From contig JBBQAM010000003.1 in the NCBI GenBank assembly GCA_038316335.1, forward strand, positions 127,956 to 191,955: a stretch of 64,000 bases of DNA. The letters are read 5' to 3'. Made by a program: the position numbers and the translations under genes. This document shows, piece by piece, positions 8,607 to 17,445 of this stretch. The DNA is from JALHST01 sp038316335 (GTDB lineage Bacteria > Bacteroidota > Bacteroidia > Flavobacteriales > Flavobacteriaceae). The notes under the pieces are model-generated. The model had not been told where the DNA came from. It did not search any database and saw only the letters and a program-made list of their open reading frames with translations. Positions within the stretch are counted from its first letter, which is position 1, and every line of letters starts with the position of its first letter.

Positions 8607-9251
8607 ATGTTTCTCGAAAACACCGTTAATCATAAGGAACAATTCGGTTGGATAGAGGTAATCTGTGGTTCAATGTTTTCTGGAAAGACCGAGGAATTGA
8701 TTCGAAGATTGAAACGGGCCCAGTTCGCCAAACAAAAGGTAGAAATCTTTAAACCTATGGTTGATACCCGATACAATGAGGAAATGGTGGTTTCACATGA
8801 TGCCAATGAAATACGTTCAACCCCCGTGCCAGCTGCTGCCAATATTCGAATTTTAGGGGATACCTGTGACGTGGTAGGAATTGATGAGGCCCAGTTTTTT
8901 GATGATGAGATCGTTACCGTATGCAACGATCTTGCCAATAAAGGGGTACGCGTCGTGGTTGCTGGCCTCGATATGGATTTTAAGGGCAATCCGTTTGGTC
9001 CTATGCCGGCACTTATGGCTACGGCCGAATATGTAACCAAGGTGCATGCAATCTGCACCCGAACTGGTAACCTTGCAAATTACAGCTATCGAAAATCGAA
9101 CAATGATAAATTGGTCTTATTAGGCGAAACAGAGGAGTACGAACCACTAAGCAGAGCCGCTTTCTACAAGGCTATGCTAAAGGAGCGGGTTCGTGGAATC
9201 GACGTAACATCTGAAGAAGTCCCTCCCAACACAAAAAGATCCAATGCCTAA
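8607..9251 (+). CDS. tdk: Thymidine kinase
   Basis: Salvages thymidine to dTMP with ATP. The 214-residue protein has the P-loop GSMFSGKT at 21-28, the catalytic DEAQ at 93-96 and the GLDMDFKG strand-loop near 120. In most type II thymidine kinases a four-cysteine zinc site closes the C-terminal lasso; here only C150 remains (CTRT and EPLSRAAF replace the two Cys pairs), so the zinc site is lost. The gene overlaps alr by 8 bases (ATGCCTAA), implying translational coupling. Confidence 0.95.
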   Translation: MFLENTVNHKEQFGWIEVICGSMFSGKTEELIRRLKRAQFAKQKVEIFKPMVDTRYNEEMVVSHDANEIRSTPVPAAANIRILGDTCDVVGIDEAQFFDDEIVTVCNDLANKGVRVVVAGLDMDFKGNPFGPMPALMATAEYVTKVHAICTRTGNLANYSYRKSNNDKLVLLGETEEYEPLSRAAFYKAMLKERVRGIDVTSEEVPPNTKRSNA

Positions 9252-10353
9252 AGTCAAAGAGACGGTACTCGAGATCGATCTAGGGGCGCTTGCACATAAT
9301 TATCGATTCCTACGATCAAGGATTCACGCGAACACGTTATTTTTAGCCGTTGTAAAAGCATTTGCCTATGGCAGCGATGCATCAGAAATTGCCAAAAAAT
9401 TAGAACATCTTGGGGTTGATTACTTTGCGGTTGCCTATGTAAAGGAAGGTATTGCCCTTCGTGATGCCGGCATCACCAAGCCCATCTTAGTATTACACCC
9501 ACAGTCGGTCAATTTTGACACCTTGATCGAACGATGTTTGGAACCCAGTATCTATTCGCCCAAAATCCTAGAAGCGTTTTTGGATGCAGCCCACCGGCAT
9601 ACTCAAAAAGCGTATCCAATACATTTAAAGTTCAATACCGGTTTAAATAGATTGGGGTTCTTGGAAAACGAAGTGCCTTGGATCATGGATCGTATCCAGG
9701 GAAGCAACGTACTAAAGGTAGCCTCGATCTTTTCGCATTTGGCGGCATCGGAAGACCTAGATGAAATCGCATTTACAAGGAAACAAATCGCACGCTTTCA
9801 TTCAATTGGCAATAAAATTGATGCGTCCCTGGGCCATCCTACGCTTAAACACATTCTGAATACTTCGGGAATCATTAATTTTCCGGAAGCACAATTGGAT
9901 ATGGTCAGAAGTGGCATCGGGTTATATGGCTTTGGTAACGCTACGGCCATCGATTTGCAATTGCGCCCGATTGCTACTTTGAAGACGATCATTTCCCAGG
10001 TCCATACAATAGAACCCGGGGAAACCGTGGGGTACAATCGTGCCTTTACCTCTCAGGAGCAAAAGGTCACGGCCACCTTACCGCTGGGCCATGCCGATGG
10101 CATTGGACGCCACTATGGAAATGGTAGGGCCTACGTAAATATCCACGGGAAATATGCTCCTATTATCGGGAATGTCTGTATGGACATGGTCATGATCGAT
10201 ATAACGGGAATACCCTGTCAGGAAGGGGATGAAGTCGTTGTTTTTGGTAAAGATCCGAATGCCGAGGCTTTTGCCGCATGTGCCGGCACCATCTCCTATG
10301 AGCTACTTACCGGAATTTCCCAGCGGGTGAAGCGAATCTTGATAAACGACTAA
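9244..10353 (+). CDS. alr: Alanine racemase
   Basis: Interconverts L- and D-alanine for peptidoglycan using PLP. The 369-residue protein shows the PLP lysine K38 (LAVVKAFAYGSD; most alanine racemases have KANAYG here) and the second catalytic base Y264 in TVGYNRAFTS. The barrel and C-terminal beta domain have normal length. The start codon sits inside the last codons of tdk, so the two are cotranscribed. Nothing suggests a MurF fusion, which some Bacteroidota have. Confidence 0.95.
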   Translation: MPKVKETVLEIDLGALAHNYRFLRSRIHANTLFLAVVKAFAYGSDASEIAKKLEHLGVDYFAVAYVKEGIALRDAGITKPILVLHPQSVNFDTLIERCLEPSIYSPKILEAFLDAAHRHTQKAYPIHLKFNTGLNRLGFLENEVPWIMDRIQGSNVLKVASIFSHLAASEDLDEIAFTRKQIARFHSIGNKIDASLGHPTLKHILNTSGIINFPEAQLDMVRSGIGLYGFGNATAIDLQLRPIATLKTIISQVHTIEPGETVGYNRAFTSQEQKVTATLPLGHADGIGRHYGNGRAYVNIHGKYAPIIGNVCMDMVMIDITGIPCQEGDEVVVFGKDPNAEAFAACAGTISYELLTGISQRVKRILIND

Positions 10354-10358
10354 TTTTT

Positions 10359-10373
10359 TTAACATTCTGTTAA
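10359..10373. promoter_or_regulatory. TTAACA-N3-TGTTAA dyad upstream of mscL
   Basis: A perfect 6+6 inverted repeat with a 3-base spacer, 61 bases before the mscL ATG and just after the alr stop. A near-identical dyad (TAACA-TTT-TGTTA) recurs at 10947-10959 over the asd promoter, so both may be bound by the same regulator. The stem is short and has no U-tract, which argues against a terminator. Confidence 0.4.
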
Positions 10374-10434
10374 GGAATACTTTTTTTTGTTACATTGCAA
10401 GGCATTATTCATTAACCATCTTATTCAAACACAT

Positions 10435-10839
10435 ATGCTAAAGGAGTTTAAGAATTTTATTATGACCGGTAACGTCATTGAATTTGCCGTAGCTGTAATC
10501 ATGGCGGGTGCCTTGGGTGCAGTTATCAATGGCTTTGTTACTGATATTGCCATGCCCTTTGTGGGATATTTTTCAGGCGGGGTCGATTTTGCCAACTTAT
10601 TCATTGCCATGGATGGAAAGGATTATGATACCTTGGCCGCAGCCAAAGAGGCTGGTGGAGCGGTTATCGCCTATGGGAATTGGATCAATACTATCGTCAA
10701 TCTGTTGATCGTGGGCTTAGTAATGTTCATAATCATTAAGGCCTATCAAAAAACAAAAACACCGCCACCACCGCCACCACCAGCGGGACCTTCTCAGGAA
10801 GAACTCTTGACCCAGATTAGAGACCTCCTAAAAAAATAA
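10435..10839 (+). CDS. mscL: Large-conductance mechanosensitive channel MscL
   Basis: Forms the homopentameric pore that opens on osmotic downshock. The 134-residue protein has the N-terminal helix MLKEFKNFIMTGNVIEFAVAV, a first membrane helix (about 15-45), a periplasmic loop and a second membrane helix (about 78-100). A proline run (TPPPPPPPAG) then leads to the cytoplasmic helix SQEELLTQIRDLLKK. The frame is open upstream, but the family begins at MLKEF, so 10435 is the start. A strong terminator follows. Confidence 0.95.
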   Translation: MLKEFKNFIMTGNVIEFAVAVIMAGALGAVINGFVTDIAMPFVGYFSGGVDFANLFIAMDGKDYDTLAAAKEAGGAVIAYGNWINTIVNLLIVGLVMFIIIKAYQKTKTPPPPPPPAGPSQEELLTQIRDLLKK

Positions 10840-10887
10840 GCCATCAGGTCAAAGGATTTACTTACAAATAAACCAACTAAACCATTG

Positions 10888-10914
10888 AACCCCTGTATTC
10901 TGCAGGGGTTTTAC
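10888..10914 (+). terminator. Terminator after mscL
   Basis: An 8-bp stem AACCCCTG / CAGGGGTT with a 7-base loop, followed by TTTTA. It separates mscL from the asd promoter, whose -33 element begins 2 bases later. Confidence 0.85.
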
Positions 10915-10915
10915 A

Positions 10916-10946
10916 TTTGCGCCAAAGAATTGTGATTGTATTTTTG
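10916..10946 (+). promoter_or_regulatory. asd distal promoter P1
   Basis: TTTG at 10916-10919, a 19-base spacer and TATTTTTG at 10939-10946 match the Bacteroidota sigma consensus in both elements and in spacing. Transcription would start near 10953, giving a leader of about 170 bases before the asd ATG. The TAACA-N3-TGTTA dyad at 10947-10959 overlaps the expected start site. Confidence 0.65.
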
Positions 10947-10959
10947 TAACATTTTGTTA
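10947..10959. promoter_or_regulatory. TAACA-N3-TGTTA dyad over asd P1 start
   Basis: A perfect 5+5 inverted repeat immediately after the P1 -7 element, almost the same as the dyad at 10359-10373 before mscL. Its position over the expected transcription start would suit a repressor site; this is inference. Confidence 0.4.
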
Positions 10960-10986
10960 TATTTTTATAATATTAGGAATTGGCCC

Positions 10987-11017
10987 TTGCTCGCTATATT
11001 TAGTTGAAGTACCTTTG
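10987..11017 (+). promoter_or_regulatory. asd proximal promoter P2
   Basis: TTG at 10987-10989, a 20-base spacer and TACCTTTG at 11010-11017, again full Bacteroidota-type elements. The expected start near 11023 leaves a leader of about 98 bases. Two tandem promoters in front of asd suggest more than one control input. Confidence 0.6.
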
Positions 11018-11120
11018 CCTTCCAAATTAGACCTCCAAATCTGTAGTTGGTTCGGTCCGCTCGATCGAGGATGGAATCACCTATCAAAAAAGGTTGCATA
11101 CATAGTATAAATTGTAAAAA

Positions 11121-12110
11121 ATGAAAGTAGCGGTAGTAGGAGCCACGGGAATGGTAGGGGAAGTAATGCTTAAAGTATTGGCAGAGCGCAATTTTCCCAT
11201 TTCAGAATTATTGTTGGTAGCCTCCGAAAGATCGGTAGGAAAAAAACTGATCTTTAAGGGTATCGAATATGCTGTAATAGGCTTATCTGATGCTGTGGCA
11301 GCCCGTCCCAATATTGCCATTTTTTCAGCTGGTGGGGATACTTCTATGGAATGGGCCCCCAAATTCGCGGCAGTAGGTACGATCGTAGTAGATAATTCCT
11401 CCGCCTGGCGCATGCATCCCGACATAAAACTAGTGGTTCCTGAAATCAATTCACATGTTTTGACGGCAGACGACAAAATAATAGCCAACCCCAATTGTTC
11501 GACCATACAGATGGTTATGGCACTGGCACCCTTACATAAAAAGTATAAAATGAAACGGGTGGTTGTTTCTACCTATCAATCGGTCTCTGGTACCGGCCTC
11601 AAAGCGGTACGACAACTTGAAAATGAGATAGCCGGTGTTCAAGGAGAAATGGCCTACCCCTATCCGATTGGTCGCAACGCCTTGCCGCATTGCGATGTTT
11701 TCCTTGAAAATGGGTACACGAAAGAAGAAATGAAATTGGCGCGTGAACCACAAAAAATATTCGATGACCGTACCTTTTCGGTAACCGCGACCGCGGTGCG
11801 AATTCCTACTGCAGGAGGACATTCCGAATCAGTCAATGTCGAATTCGAAAACGACTTTGATTTAAACGAAGTACGAAAATTACTGACGGCAGCCCCAGGT
11901 GTAACCGTACAAGATAATCCAGATACAAATACGTATCCGATGCCCATCTATGCCAACGGGAAAGATGAGGTTTTTGTCGGCCGAATTCGAAGGGATGAAA
12001 CCCAGCGGAATACCCTTAATATGTGGATTGTGGCCGACAATTTGAGAAAAGGTGCTGCAACGAATGCGATTCAGATTGCCGAATATTTGGTAAAAAAAGG
12101 CTTTGTCTGA
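11121..12110 (+). CDS. asd: Aspartate-semialdehyde dehydrogenase
   Basis: Reduces aspartyl phosphate to aspartate semialdehyde for lysine (and meso-DAP), threonine and methionine synthesis. The 329-residue protein has the NADP-binding GATGMVG (7-13), the active-site cysteine C126 in NPNCSTIQ and the acid/base histidine H234 in TAGGHSES. Length is normal for the bacterial family. It stands alone between terminators with two tandem promoters. Confidence 0.97.
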   Translation: MKVAVVGATGMVGEVMLKVLAERNFPISELLLVASERSVGKKLIFKGIEYAVIGLSDAVAARPNIAIFSAGGDTSMEWAPKFAAVGTIVVDNSSAWRMHPDIKLVVPEINSHVLTADDKIIANPNCSTIQMVMALAPLHKKYKMKRVVVSTYQSVSGTGLKAVRQLENEIAGVQGEMAYPYPIGRNALPHCDVFLENGYTKEEMKLAREPQKIFDDRTFSVTATAVRIPTAGGHSESVNVEFENDFDLNEVRKLLTAAPGVTVQDNPDTNTYPMPIYANGKDEVFVGRIRRDETQRNTLNMWIVADNLRKGAATNAIQIAEYLVKKGFV

Positions 12111-12131
12111 ATTCAGGCAATTTAAATTGTT

Positions 12132-12166
12132 AAACCTTCAGAATCGAGTTATTTTGAAGGTTTTTT
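12132..12166 (+). terminator. Terminator after asd
   Basis: A 9-bp stem AAACCTTCA / TGAAGGTTT followed by further T residues, 22 bases after the asd stop codon. Confidence 0.85.
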
Positions 12167-12201
12167 AATGGTATTTTTAGGGCATTAACCGAAAATATCC
12201 G

Positions 12202-14358
12202 ATGAAAAAAATAGCACTTATAATCACTTCGATTCTGACCTTGATTTCTTGTAACACAGCCCCTAAGCCACAACCTATTACCGTGACCTATCCTACTACT
12301 AAAAAATCAGACGCTGCCGATACCTATTTTGGAACCAAAGTCGTAGATCCCTACCGCTGGCTGGAAGATGATCGTAGTTTGGAGACCGAATCATGGGTAC
12401 AATCCGAAAACAAAGTAACCTATGGATATTTAGACAAAATACCGTTTCGGGCATCCTTAAAGAATCGATTGGAAAAATTATCGGATTATGAAAAATTGGG
12501 AGCGCCCTTTAAGGAGGGTGCCTATACCTATTACTATAAAAATGACGGCCTTCAAAACCAATATGTGGTCTACCGCCAAAAGGATGGTGATAAGCCTGAA
12601 GTATTTTTAGACCCCAATACCTTTTCAAATGATGGCACGACCTCGCTGCAAGGTTTAAGCTTTACCAAAGATGGAACGCTGGCGGGGTATCTCATATCGG
12701 AAGGAGGCAGTGATTGGCGTAAGGCCATCGTTTTGAATACCGCGACCAATCAAATCATCGAAGATACCTTAATCGATATCAAATTCAGTGGAATATCGTG
12801 GAAAGGCAATGATGGGTTCTATTATTCAAGCTATGACAAGCCAAAAGGAAGTGAACTCTCGGCAAAGACAGATCAGCACAAATTATATTATCATAAATTG
12901 GGTACCCCACAAAATCAGGATGCCCTGGTATTTGGAGGCACTGCAACCGAAAAACATCGGTATGTAGGTGCTCTTGTTACTGAAGACAATCGATATTTGG
13001 TTATCTCGGCCTCGAATTCGACTTCGGGCAACAAACTTTTTATTCAAGATCTGACCCAAACTAATGGTAAACTGGCCACGATCCTCGATAGTGAAGACAC
13101 CGACAGCTACATTATCGAGAATGTTGGCTCAAAACTGTACATCGTGACCAACAAGGACGCGCCCAATCAAAAAATCGTCACGGTAGACGCTTCCAGGCCC
13201 GGTCCTGAAAACTGGATTGATTTTATTCCCGAAACCGACAACGTGCTTTCGGCGAATACCGGTGGAGGTTATTTTTTTACAGAATATATAGTCGATGCCA
13301 TTTCAAAGGTGTTTCAATATGACTATGATGGAAAATTGATACGGGAAGTAACGCTTCCTGGTCTTGGAAGTGCTAGTGGTTTCGGTGGAAAAAAAGAGGA
13401 TGCTGAATTCTATTTTTCATTTACGAATTATATTATACCGGGCTCTTCTTATAAGTTCAATGTTGAAACAGGCTCCTATTCCCTGTATTGGGAACCGAAA
13501 ATTGATTTTAACCCTGAAGATTATGAATCAAATCAAGTATTTTACCCCTCTAAGGACGGCACCAAGATTCCTATGATGATAACCCACAAAAAAGGGCTGA
13601 AACTTGATGGAAAGAATCCAACCTTGTTATACGGATATGGGGGCTTCAATATCAGTTTAACGCCTAATTTTAATGTTGTCAATGTTGTTTGGATGGAGCA
13701 GGGCGGCGTGTACGCAGTTCCCAACCTTCGGGGGGGCGGGGAATATGGTAAGGCATGGCACGACGCCGGGATTAAAACCAAAAAACAGCATGTATTCGAT
13801 GATTTCATTTCAGCAGCTGAATATCTTATCGCCAATAAGTATACTTCCTCTGAATATTTAGCCATACGTGGGGGGAGCAATGGCGGACTCTTGGTGGGGG
13901 CGGTGATGACACAACGCCCTGATCTGATGAAAGTGGCCCTGCCTGCCGTTGGGGTATTAGACATGCTTCGCTACCACACTTTTACAGCGGGAGCCGGTTG
14001 GGCCTATGATTATGGCACTTCCCAGGATAGTAAGGAGATGTTCGATTACCTGCTGGGATATTCCCCGGTTCATAATGTCAAAGCAGGCACTTCATACCCG
14101 GCTACACTCATCATGACCGGAGACCATGATGATCGTGTAGTACCTGCCCACAGCTTTAAATTCGCCGCTGAACTTCAAGCAAAACAAGCGGGGGCCAATC
14201 CGATTTTGATCCGCATTGAAACGAATGCAGGGCACGGCGCCGGAACCCCCATTAGCAAGATTATTGATGAATATGCCGACATTTTTGGTTTCACTTTTTA
14301 CAATATGGGTTTTAAGCAACTTCCCAACAGGGCGATCTTAAAAGATTTTAAAGAATAA
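12202..14358 (+). CDS. Prolyl oligopeptidase (S9A), predicted lipoprotein
   Basis: A serine peptidase that cuts short peptides after proline. The 718-residue protein begins with a lipoprotein signal (lipobox LISC, Cys17), so it is probably periplasmic and membrane-anchored. A seven-bladed propeller region (about 90-440) gates the C-terminal alpha/beta-hydrolase domain, where the triad is visible: S559 in GGSNGG, an Asp in GDHDDRVVP (641-649) and H678 in AGHGAG. Length matches the family. It stands alone after the asd terminator. Prolyl endopeptidase is most likely; oligopeptidase B is less so given the GGSNGG surroundings. Confidence 0.92.
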   Translation: MKKIALIITSILTLISCNTAPKPQPITVTYPTTKKSDAADTYFGTKVVDPYRWLEDDRSLETESWVQSENKVTYGYLDKIPFRASLKNRLEKLSDYEKLGAPFKEGAYTYYYKNDGLQNQYVVYRQKDGDKPEVFLDPNTFSNDGTTSLQGLSFTKDGTLAGYLISEGGSDWRKAIVLNTATNQIIEDTLIDIKFSGISWKGNDGFYYSSYDKPKGSELSAKTDQHKLYYHKLGTPQNQDALVFGGTATEKHRYVGALVTEDNRYLVISASNSTSGNKLFIQDLTQTNGKLATILDSEDTDSYIIENVGSKLYIVTNKDAPNQKIVTVDASRPGPENWIDFIPETDNVLSANTGGGYFFTEYIVDAISKVFQYDYDGKLIREVTLPGLGSASGFGGKKEDAEFYFSFTNYIIPGSSYKFNVETGSYSLYWEPKIDFNPEDYESNQVFYPSKDGTKIPMMITHKKGLKLDGKNPTLLYGYGGFNISLTPNFNVVNVVWMEQGGVYAVPNLRGGGEYGKAWHDAGIKTKKQHVFDDFISAAEYLIANKYTSSEYLAIRGGSNGGLLVGAVMTQRPDLMKVALPAVGVLDMLRYHTFTAGAGWAYDYGTSQDSKEMFDYLLGYSPVHNVKAGTSYPATLIMTGDHDDRVVPAHSFKFAAELQAKQAGANPILIRIETNAGHGAGTPISKIIDEYADIFGFTFYNMGFKQLPNRAILKDFKE

Positions 14359-14438
14359 CATCTTTAAATAGATTAATAAATGAATCCGTACGTTTCAAAA
14401 CTAGGAAGGTACCTTCTTTTCAATTCTTGATATCGGAA

Positions 14439-15413
14439 ATGCTTCAATTAGATAATATATCATTTGCCTACGACAAATTACCGGTACTTGAGGATATCAG
14501 CCTACAAGTGGCCCGAGGGGAACATGTTTCAATTATCGGCGAAAGTGGGTGTGGTAAGAGTACGCTTTTAAAAATCATCTATGGTAAATTAGCAATTACT
14601 ACTGGCAAGATATTCTGGGACGAATATCCCATCCTTGGTCCGTTATATAATCTAATCCCCGGGGAATCCTATATGAAATATTTGGCGCAGGACTTTGATC
14701 TGATGCCATTTACGACGGTAGCCGAAAATATTAGTGAATACCTTTCCGTCTTTGATCCGGAAGCATTGCGGTCAAGGACCGATGAACTCTTGGAAATGAT
14801 CGAAATGGTAGAATTTGCAAAAACCCAGGTAAAGAACTTAAGCGGCGGACAACAACAACGGGTTGCCCTAGCCAGGGTTTTGGCACAACAACCTGAAATT
14901 CTCTTATTGGACGAACCCTTTAGTCATATCGATAATTTCAGCAAAAATAGCCTTCGTAGAAATCTTTTTGCCTATTTGAAAAATAAAGGAATCGCTGTAT
15001 TGACCGCCACTCATGACCACCAGGATATGCTACCCTTCGCAGATAGGGTCATCGTTCTCAAGGACCGACAGATCATTGCTGAAGACAACCCCAAACACCT
15101 CTTTGAACATCCAAGAAATCTCTATATAGCTTCCTTGTTCGGAGAAGCCAACAGAATACCCATAAATATCATAAAGTCGTATGCCGACACGAAAAGGCAG
15201 ATAATTGTATATGCCCATGAATTTAGGGTTTCGGGCAATTCGGGACTTCAAGTTGTCGTTTTCCGTTCGTATTTTATGGGCAGTCATTATTTAATTATGG
15301 GCGATTATGAAGGCGAGTCTATCTATTTCAACCATGGCGCTGCTCTGGAAATCGGTAAAAAAGTTTTTCTTAATATTGCCATCGAGGTCATCAATCAACG
15401 GTTGAACCTCTAG
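14439..15413 (+). CDS. ABC transporter ATP-binding protein (FbpC/PotA type), orphan
   Basis: A 324-residue nucleotide-binding subunit with Walker A GESGCGKST (34-42), the signature LSGGQQQRVALA, and Walker B ILLLDEPF. The last 80 residues, after HPRNLYIASLFGEANRIP, look like a TOBE-type regulatory domain, as in Fe3+, polyamine or sugar importers. No permease or binding protein is nearby, so it must act with subunits encoded elsewhere or have a non-transport role. A TTG at 14427 could extend it by four residues, but the ATG at 14439 fits family starts. arfB follows 5 bases later. Confidence 0.85.
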   Translation: MLQLDNISFAYDKLPVLEDISLQVARGEHVSIIGESGCGKSTLLKIIYGKLAITTGKIFWDEYPILGPLYNLIPGESYMKYLAQDFDLMPFTTVAENISEYLSVFDPEALRSRTDELLEMIEMVEFAKTQVKNLSGGQQQRVALARVLAQQPEILLLDEPFSHIDNFSKNSLRRNLFAYLKNKGIAVLTATHDHQDMLPFADRVIVLKDRQIIAEDNPKHLFEHPRNLYIASLFGEANRIPINIIKSYADTKRQIIVYAHEFRVSGNSGLQVVVFRSYFMGSHYLIMGDYEGESIYFNHGAALEIGKKVFLNIAIEVINQRLNL

Positions 15414-15418
15414 AGAAA

Positions 15419-15823
15419 GTGGAAAAAGAACGACTGTTGCAGGAACTCCAATTCAAGGCCATTCGCAGTGGTGGTGCAGGGGGGCAACACGTTAACAAAG
15501 TCTCCTCGAAGATCGAACTTGCCTTTGATGTGTCGGGTTCAAAGGAACTGACCGCTTGGGAAAAGGAGCGTTTGCTATTGAAACTAGACAATAGATTGAC
15601 CAAACAAAACATCCTTCTGCTCTTATGCGATGAAACCAGGAGCCAGCACAGAAACAAAAGTTTGGTAATAAATCGATTCTTCGAGATATTGGAGCGTGCC
15701 CTTGCGCCCAAAAAAAAGCGAAGAAAAACAAAGCCCTCGAAATCGGCTATCGAAAAAAGATTGCAAAGCAAGAAAAAGGAAGCCTTAAAAAAGTCAAGAC
15801 GCTCAAAACCGCCATTGGGATAA
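15419..15823 (+). CDS. arfB: Alternative ribosome-rescue factor ArfB (GTG start)
   Basis: ArfB hydrolyses peptidyl-tRNA on ribosomes stalled at an mRNA end. The 134-residue protein has the release-factor GGQ motif at 21-23 (SGGAGGQHVNKV) and the basic C-terminal tail (KKKRRKTKPSKSAIEKR onward) that enters the empty mRNA channel. Length fits E. coli YaeJ. No ATG is available; the GTG at 15419, 6 bases after the ABC stop, is the only reasonable start. The two are probably one transcript. Confidence 0.9.
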   Translation: MEKERLLQELQFKAIRSGGAGGQHVNKVSSKIELAFDVSGSKELTAWEKERLLLKLDNRLTKQNILLLLCDETRSQHRNKSLVINRFFEILERALAPKKKRRKTKPSKSAIEKRLQSKKKEALKKSRRSKPPLG

Positions 15824-16002
15824 TATCAACGGCCTCTTTTCGATTCCTTTGAAAAAAGGCATTTAGTGGCTTACCTCGATTTTCGAGAAGTGCTCGTTTT
15901 GTATACCTAGGTGAATCCCAATACCTAAATTCAACAAGACCTGCCGTATTGCATTCCCTTGGGGTTGGGTCCCGCAACGCGCATAAAAATTTTCTCCTTT
16001 GG

Positions 16003-16464
16003 TCAGATTACGGCCGTAATTTGAATAGATTCCCCATTGAATACAATCTTGTCACCGACTGATTTTCCTAGCAATACTTGTCCCATAGGTGTCCCAATCG
16101 AAATGCAATAGACCCCCACCAAATCACCTTCCTTGCAAAGCCCTGCCGAGACGGCTAAAAAATAGTTACTCTTTGAGGTTTCGACCAAGTTGCCAAGCCC
16201 GATGGTCGAATGAACCGATTTGATATTTACTTTGGCAAGTACATCCTCCATTTTTTCTGCCTCCGCAAGCTGTTGTCCTAACTTTTCGAGCTCGAGTTGA
16301 AGCATGGCCCGACCTGTCTCATGCTTATCACCAGAACTATTCTTATCCTCTGAATCCAACGATTCCCGTACGTCCCGTATATTGCCCTGAATTCTTGTAA
16401 TCCTCTTATTCACAAAGGCCTCGCAGAATTTATATAGTATCCCTTTTGGGTTATTCACGTTCAT
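16003..16464 (-). CDS. GreA/GreB-like transcription factor domain protein
   Basis: This 153-residue protein combines a helical N-terminal half (residues 1-75, coiled-coil-like, charged) with a C-terminal FKBP-like domain ending in SIGTPMGQVLLGKSVGD, the GreA/GreB C-terminal signature. GreA proteins bind the RNA polymerase secondary channel. The coiled-coil tip acids needed for transcript cleavage cannot be aligned with confidence, so it may regulate polymerase in another way, as Rnk- or Gfh1-like factors do. Database names such as '3-oxoacyl-ACP synthase' for this group would be wrong. Confidence 0.75.
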   Translation of the reverse strand: MNVNNPKGILYKFCEAFVNKRITRIQGNIRDVRESLDSEDKNSSGDKHETGRAMLQLELEKLGQQLAEAEKMEDVLAKVNIKSVHSTIGLGNLVETSKSNYFLAVSAGLCKEGDLVGVYCISIGTPMGQVLLGKSVGDKIVFNGESIQITAVI

Positions 16465-16533
16465 GCGATAAAAGTAATAAATCCGGGATCGGTTTTAGGA
16501 TTTAACGAAAAAATTCAAGCGGGAGCGTAAGTC

Positions 16534-17175
16534 CTATTCTTCAAAATGATACAGATCGGCGAGTTTGTAGACAAGAAAATTTATCATTGTACTTTGATTT
16601 TCCCCTCTTTGGTACATTTCATACACCTTATTTTTATTTTCTTCTTTAAAAAAATCAAGGTCGTCGGTGCCAAATTCGCTAAAAACATCCCATGATTTAA
16701 GTCCTTCCAACATGGCCCGATGTGCCTGGAACCGTTTGTTGACCAATTCCAATTGCTGTCTGTGTTTTTTAACCTCTTTATGGGAGAAACTTTGATCTCT
16801 GGCATTTCGTAGCCTATATTCAGTTTCTAGACGTACATTGGCTTCCTCGGCTTCGGCAATTATCTTGGCATAGGCCCAGTACACCAAGTTGGTATATTCT
16901 GCAAGGAATTGTTCAGTGGTGTTGGCGGCAAAGCTAGGTTCGCTTGTGAACCCAACATCTTCGTTACTCGCATAAAAATTGGTGCTTTCAGAACTCCTGG
17001 GATCATTCTTGTTTTCTAGGGCATCTTTCCATGCCTGTGACTTTATCAACTCTTTCCACACTTTGTTATATCTTCTCTTATAATTTGTTTTAGAAGTAGA
17101 ACACCCGGTCATCAGTATGATGAAGGCCAAAATTAAAAGTCTAAAGTAATGTCTTTTATATGTTCTAATTTGCAT
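16534..17175 (-). CDS. Hypothetical lipoprotein
   Basis: A 213-residue protein with a lipoprotein signal (basic start MQIRTYKRHYFR, hydrophobic stretch, lipobox MTGC at Cys25). The mature part is highly charged and mostly helical (about 75-150 rich in E, K, R and Q), suggesting a helical bundle or coiled coil facing the periplasm. I do not recognise a family. It lies 69 bases upstream of the GreA-like gene on the same strand. Confidence 0.75.
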   Translation of the reverse strand: MQIRTYKRHYFRLLILAFIILMTGCSTSKTNYKRRYNKVWKELIKSQAWKDALENKNDPRSSESTNFYASNEDVGFTSEPSFAANTTEQFLAEYTNLVYWAYAKIIAEAEEANVRLETEYRLRNARDQSFSHKEVKKHRQQLELVNKRFQAHRAMLEGLKSWDVFSEFGTDDLDFFKEENKNKVYEMYQRGENQSTMINFLVYKLADLYHFEE

Positions 17176-17445
17176 GTGCGCTCTTTGGTCCTGAATTCTA
17201 TTTGAAGTGATGGGACGACTTAGAAAATCTTTTTCCGATCACCGGTGCCATATAGCATATGGAAGAGACGGGCCAACGTCAAATATCCTAGGGAAGGTTC
17301 GATTCAAAAATCAAGGTATGCCTGGTACTCGGGGCTAAAGCGTACTGACTTTGAAAATTGTTTTTGGGGGAAGGCAATATAGTAAAAAATTGTTCTTCCT
17401 GTTCGGAATCTAGCTGTAACCACCAAAAATCGGTTGAAGTCGATA

